Shown: in pieces, positions 61,333 through 64,000 of the stretch
Layout of the letters: every line of letters begins with the position of its first letter
Position numbering within the stretch: position 1 is the stretch's first letter
Assembly: GCA_045125245.1 (NCBI GenBank)
Contig: JBGVNF010000060.1
Span: 5,274 to 69,273 of the forward strand
Length of the DNA stretch: 64,000 bases
Direction of reading: 5' to 3'
Origin: SVEL01 sp045125245
GTDB lineage: Bacteria > Bacillota > Clostridia > Lachnospirales > Lachnospiraceae
Notes under the pieces: generated by a model
What the model saw: the letters and a program-made list of their open reading frames with translations, nothing else
What the model was told of the DNA's origin: nothing
The model's database searches: none
Made by a program: the position numbers and the translations under genes

Positions 61333-63960
61333 ATGGCAAGAAAATGGGTATACCTTTTCAGTGAAGGTGATGCTAGCATGCGTGAGCTCCTTGGTGGTAA
61401 GGGTGCTAACTTAGCAGAGATGACAAAGATTGGTCTTCCTGTTCCACAGGGTTTCACAATCACAACTGAGGCTTGTACACAGTACTATGAGGATGGTCGT
61501 GTAATCAATGATGAGATTCAGGGTCAGATCAATGAGTACATCGTAAAGATGGAAGAGATCACAGGTAAGAAGTTTGGTGATAAGGAGAATCCACTTCTCG
61601 TATCTGTTCGTTCAGGTGCTAGAGCATCTATGCCAGGTATGATGGATACAATCCTTAACCTTGGTCTTAATGAGACAGTTGTAAATACAATCGCAGAGAA
61701 GTCTGGAAATGCTCGTTGGGCATGGGACTGCTATAGAAGATTCATTCAGATGTATTCTGACGTAGTTATGGAAGTTGGTAAGAAGTACTTTGAAGAGCTT
61801 ATCGACAAGATGAAGGAAGAGAAGGGTGTTACACAGGACGTAGACCTTACAGCAGATGATCTTAAGGAATTAGCTTCTCAGTTCAAGGCTGAGTACAAGA
61901 ACAAGATCGGCGCAGACTTCCCAGATGATCCAAAGGAGCAGTTAATGGGTGCTGTTATGGCCGTATTCCGTTCATGGGACAACCCACGTGCTAACGTTTA
62001 CCGTCGTGACAATGATATCCCATATTCTTGGGGTACAGCTGTTAACGTACAGTCAATGGCATTCGGTAACATGGGTGATGACTGTGGTACAGGTGTTGCA
62101 TTTACAAGAGATCCAGCTACAGGTGAGAAGAAGCTTATGGGTGAGTTCTTAACAAACGCTCAGGGTGAAGACGTTGTTGCTGGTGTTAGAACTCCAATGC
62201 CAATCGCAGAGATGGAAGAGAAGTTCCCAGCTGCATTCGCACAGTTCAAGGATGTTTGTAAGACACTTGAAAACCATTACAGAGATATGCAGGATATGGA
62301 GTTCACAATCGAGAACGAGAAGCTCTATATGCTCCAGACAAGAAATGGTAAGAGAACAGCTCAGGCTGCTTTAAAGATCGCTTGTGACCTTGTTGATGAA
62401 GGCATGAGAACAGAGGAAGAAGCAGTAGCTATGATCGATCCTCGTAACTTAGATACATTATTACACCCACAGTTTGATGCTGCTGCATTAAAGGCTGCTA
62501 CTCCAATGGGTAAGGGTCTTGGCGCATCTCCAGGTGCTGCTTGTGGTAAGGTTGTATTCACAGCTGAAGACGCAGTAGTTTGGGCTGAGAGAGGTGAGAA
62601 GGTTATCCTTGTTCGTCTTGAGACATCTCCAGAAGATATCACAGGTATGAAGGCAGCTCAGGGTATCCTTACAGTTCGTGGTGGTATGACATCACACGCA
62701 GCAGTAGTTGCTCGTGGTATGGGTACATGTTGTGTATCTGGATGTGGTGACATCAAGATGGACGAAGAAAACAAGAAGTTTGAATTAGGTGGAAAGACAT
62801 TCGTTGAGGGTGACTTCATTTCACTTGATGGTTCAACAGGTAACATCTACGATGGTGCTATCGCTACAGTTGACGCTCAGATCGCTGGTGAGTTCGGTAG
62901 AATCATGGGATGGGCTGATAAGTTTAGAACACTTAAGGTTCGTACAAACGCAGATACTCCAGCTGACGCTAAGAAGGCTAGAGAGCTCGGTGCTGAAGGT
63001 ATTGGTCTTTGCCGTACAGAGCATATGTTCTTCGAAGAAGACAGAATCGCAGCATTCAGAGAGATGATCTGTTCAGATACAGTAGAAGAGAGAGAAGCAG
63101 CTCTTGAGAAGATCCTTCCATATCAGCAGGGAGATTTCGAGGCTCTTTACGAGGCACTTGAAGGTAACCCAGTTACTATCAGATTCCTTGATCCACCTCT
63201 TCATGAGTTCGTTCCTACAGAGGAAGCTGACATTAAGAAGTTAGCAGATGCTCAGGGCAAGTCAGTTGAGACAATTAAGGCACTCATCGCTTCATTACAT
63301 GAGTTCAACCCAATGATGGGTCATAGAGGATGCCGTCTTGCTGTAACATACCCAGAAATCGCTAAGATGCAGACAAAGGCTGTTATCCGTGCAGCTATCA
63401 ACGTAAAGAAGGCTCATCCAGATTGGAACGTTAAGCCAGAAATCATGATTCCACTTGTTTCAGAAGTTAAGGAATTAAAGTTCGTTAAGAAGGTAGTAGT
63501 TGAGACAGCTGACGCTGAAATCGCAGCTGCAGGTAGCGACCTTCAGTACGAAGTTGGTACAATGATCGAGATCCCAAGAGCTTGTCTTACAGCTGATGAG
63601 ATCGCTGCAGAGGCAGACTTCTTCTGCTTCGGTACAAACGACCTTACACAGATGACATTCGGTTTCTCAAGAGATGATGCTGGTAAGTTCTTAGATGCTT
63701 ACTATGATACAAAGATCTTCGAGAACGATCCATTCGCTAAGTTAGACCAGACAGGTGTTGGTAAGCTTATGGAAATGTCAATCAAGCTTGGTAAGCCAGT
63801 TAATGATAAGCTTCACATCGGTATCTGTGGTGAGCACGGTGGAGATCCTTCATCAGTTGAGTTCTGCCACAAGATTGGTCTTGACTATGTGTCATGTTCA
63901 CCATTCCGTGTGCCAATCGCAAGATTAGCAGCAGCTCAGGCAGCTATCAATAACAAGTAG
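61333..63960 (+). CDS. ppdK: Pyruvate, phosphate dikinase
   Basis: Interconverts pyruvate, ATP and phosphate with PEP, AMP and pyrophosphate. The 875-residue enzyme has the nucleotide-binding N-terminal part (LLGGKGANLAEMTKIGLPVP), the phosphohistidine loop GGMTSHAAVVARGMG with His455, and a C-terminal PEP/pyruvate barrel with FCFGTNDLTQMTFGFSRDDA and HIGICGEHGGDP (Cys832). The length and His position match the classic clostridial enzyme. AGGAGG precedes the ATG. Strong codon bias indicates high expression. Confidence 0.97.
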   Translation: MARKWVYLFSEGDASMRELLGGKGANLAEMTKIGLPVPQGFTITTEACTQYYEDGRVINDEIQGQINEYIVKMEEITGKKFGDKENPLLVSVRSGARASMPGMMDTILNLGLNETVVNTIAEKSGNARWAWDCYRRFIQMYSDVVMEVGKKYFEELIDKMKEEKGVTQDVDLTADDLKELASQFKAEYKNKIGADFPDDPKEQLMGAVMAVFRSWDNPRANVYRRDNDIPYSWGTAVNVQSMAFGNMGDDCGTGVAFTRDPATGEKKLMGEFLTNAQGEDVVAGVRTPMPIAEMEEKFPAAFAQFKDVCKTLENHYRDMQDMEFTIENEKLYMLQTRNGKRTAQAALKIACDLVDEGMRTEEEAVAMIDPRNLDTLLHPQFDAAALKAATPMGKGLGASPGAACGKVVFTAEDAVVWAERGEKVILVRLETSPEDITGMKAAQGILTVRGGMTSHAAVVARGMGTCCVSGCGDIKMDEENKKFELGGKTFVEGDFISLDGSTGNIYDGAIATVDAQIAGEFGRIMGWADKFRTLKVRTNADTPADAKKARELGAEGIGLCRTEHMFFEEDRIAAFREMICSDTVEEREAALEKILPYQQGDFEALYEALEGNPVTIRFLDPPLHEFVPTEEADIKKLADAQGKSVETIKALIASLHEFNPMMGHRGCRLAVTYPEIAKMQTKAVIRAAINVKKAHPDWNVKPEIMIPLVSEVKELKFVKKVVVETADAEIAAAGSDLQYEVGTMIEIPRACLTADEIAAEADFFCFGTNDLTQMTFGFSRDDAGKFLDAYYDTKIFENDPFAKLDQTGVGKLMEMSIKLGKPVNDKLHIGICGEHGGDPSSVEFCHKIGLDYVSCSPFRVPIARLAAAQAAINNK

Positions 63961-64000
63961 GGCATTGCCAGACTAAGTATTGAGAATATATTAGTTTAAT

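Overview
The window is a low-GC, AGA-rich, densely coded stretch of chromosome. It most likely comes from an anaerobic Firmicute of the class Clostridia, and the closest fit is the family Lachnospiraceae (Butyrivibrio/Roseburia/Lachnospira-like). The reasons are fermentative enzymes (pyruvate formate-lyase, pyruvate phosphate dikinase), ThyX, a sporulation sigma factor SigG, a SleC-like cortex-lytic protein, a dnaG-rpoD-trmK operon, and several families largely known from Lachnospiraceae (DUF5717/DUF5716-like, DUF6033-like, DUF4250). No insertion sequence, prophage, tRNA, rRNA operon or CRISPR array was seen.

Layout. 1-0.5 kb: 3' end of a C39-like peptidase gene. 0.7-1.0 kb: a compact type I toxin-antitoxin locus. 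1.1-3.5 kb: a ZTP riboswitch and the last two steps of IMP synthesis carried by two separate genes. 3.6-5.1 kb: a small membrane protein and a nucleotidyltransferase. 5.1-8.1 kb: an ABC-2 type exporter behind a structured leader with a 17-codon ORF. 8.2-11.5 kb: a poorly characterised stretch with two tandem paralogues, an acidic repeat protein and a lipoprotein with SH3 and transglutaminase-like domains. 11.6-15 kb: thyX, an amidohydrolase, a DUF6033-like gene and sigG. 15.2-22.4 kb: deoD-dgt-dnaG-rpoD-trmK-nucleoside kinase. 22.4-24.3 kb: rnpB and the pyrBI operon. 24.5-30 kb: a compact tad-like pilus or secretion locus. 30-36.7 kb: a CorC-like protein, folA, a SEC-C protein, a lipid kinase, a second primary-type sigma factor and an ABC-F protein. 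36.8-40 kb: a GlgX-like protein that has lost its catalytic residues, TraX-like and HAD proteins, and a DUF4250 protein. 40.3-43 kb: an AAA/DUF4143-like protein and citrate synthase. 43.2-51.6 kb: rarA followed by four uncharacterised genes that include an actin/Hsp70-fold protein. 51.7-54.1 kb: a split pyruvate formate-lyase. 54.2-64 kb: SleC-like protein, TIGR04086 protein, Na/Pi symporter, glycyl-tRNA synthetase, an HD-GYP receptor and PPDK.

Themes. Central metabolism is well represented: PFL splits pyruvate, PPDK interconverts pyruvate and PEP, and citrate synthase feeds glutamate synthesis. Nucleotide metabolism clusters repeatedly (ZTP-controlled purine genes, pyrBI, deoD, dgt, thyX, folA). 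The strongest candidates for undescribed biology are (a) the four-gene DUF5717/DUF5716/TPR/coiled-coil operon, (b) PFL with its glycyl-radical domain encoded as a separate 79-residue protein, (c) the catalytically dead GH13 protein, and (d) the leader with mutually exclusive hairpins ahead of the exporter.

All calls come from reading the sequence and remembered family features. No database search was run.
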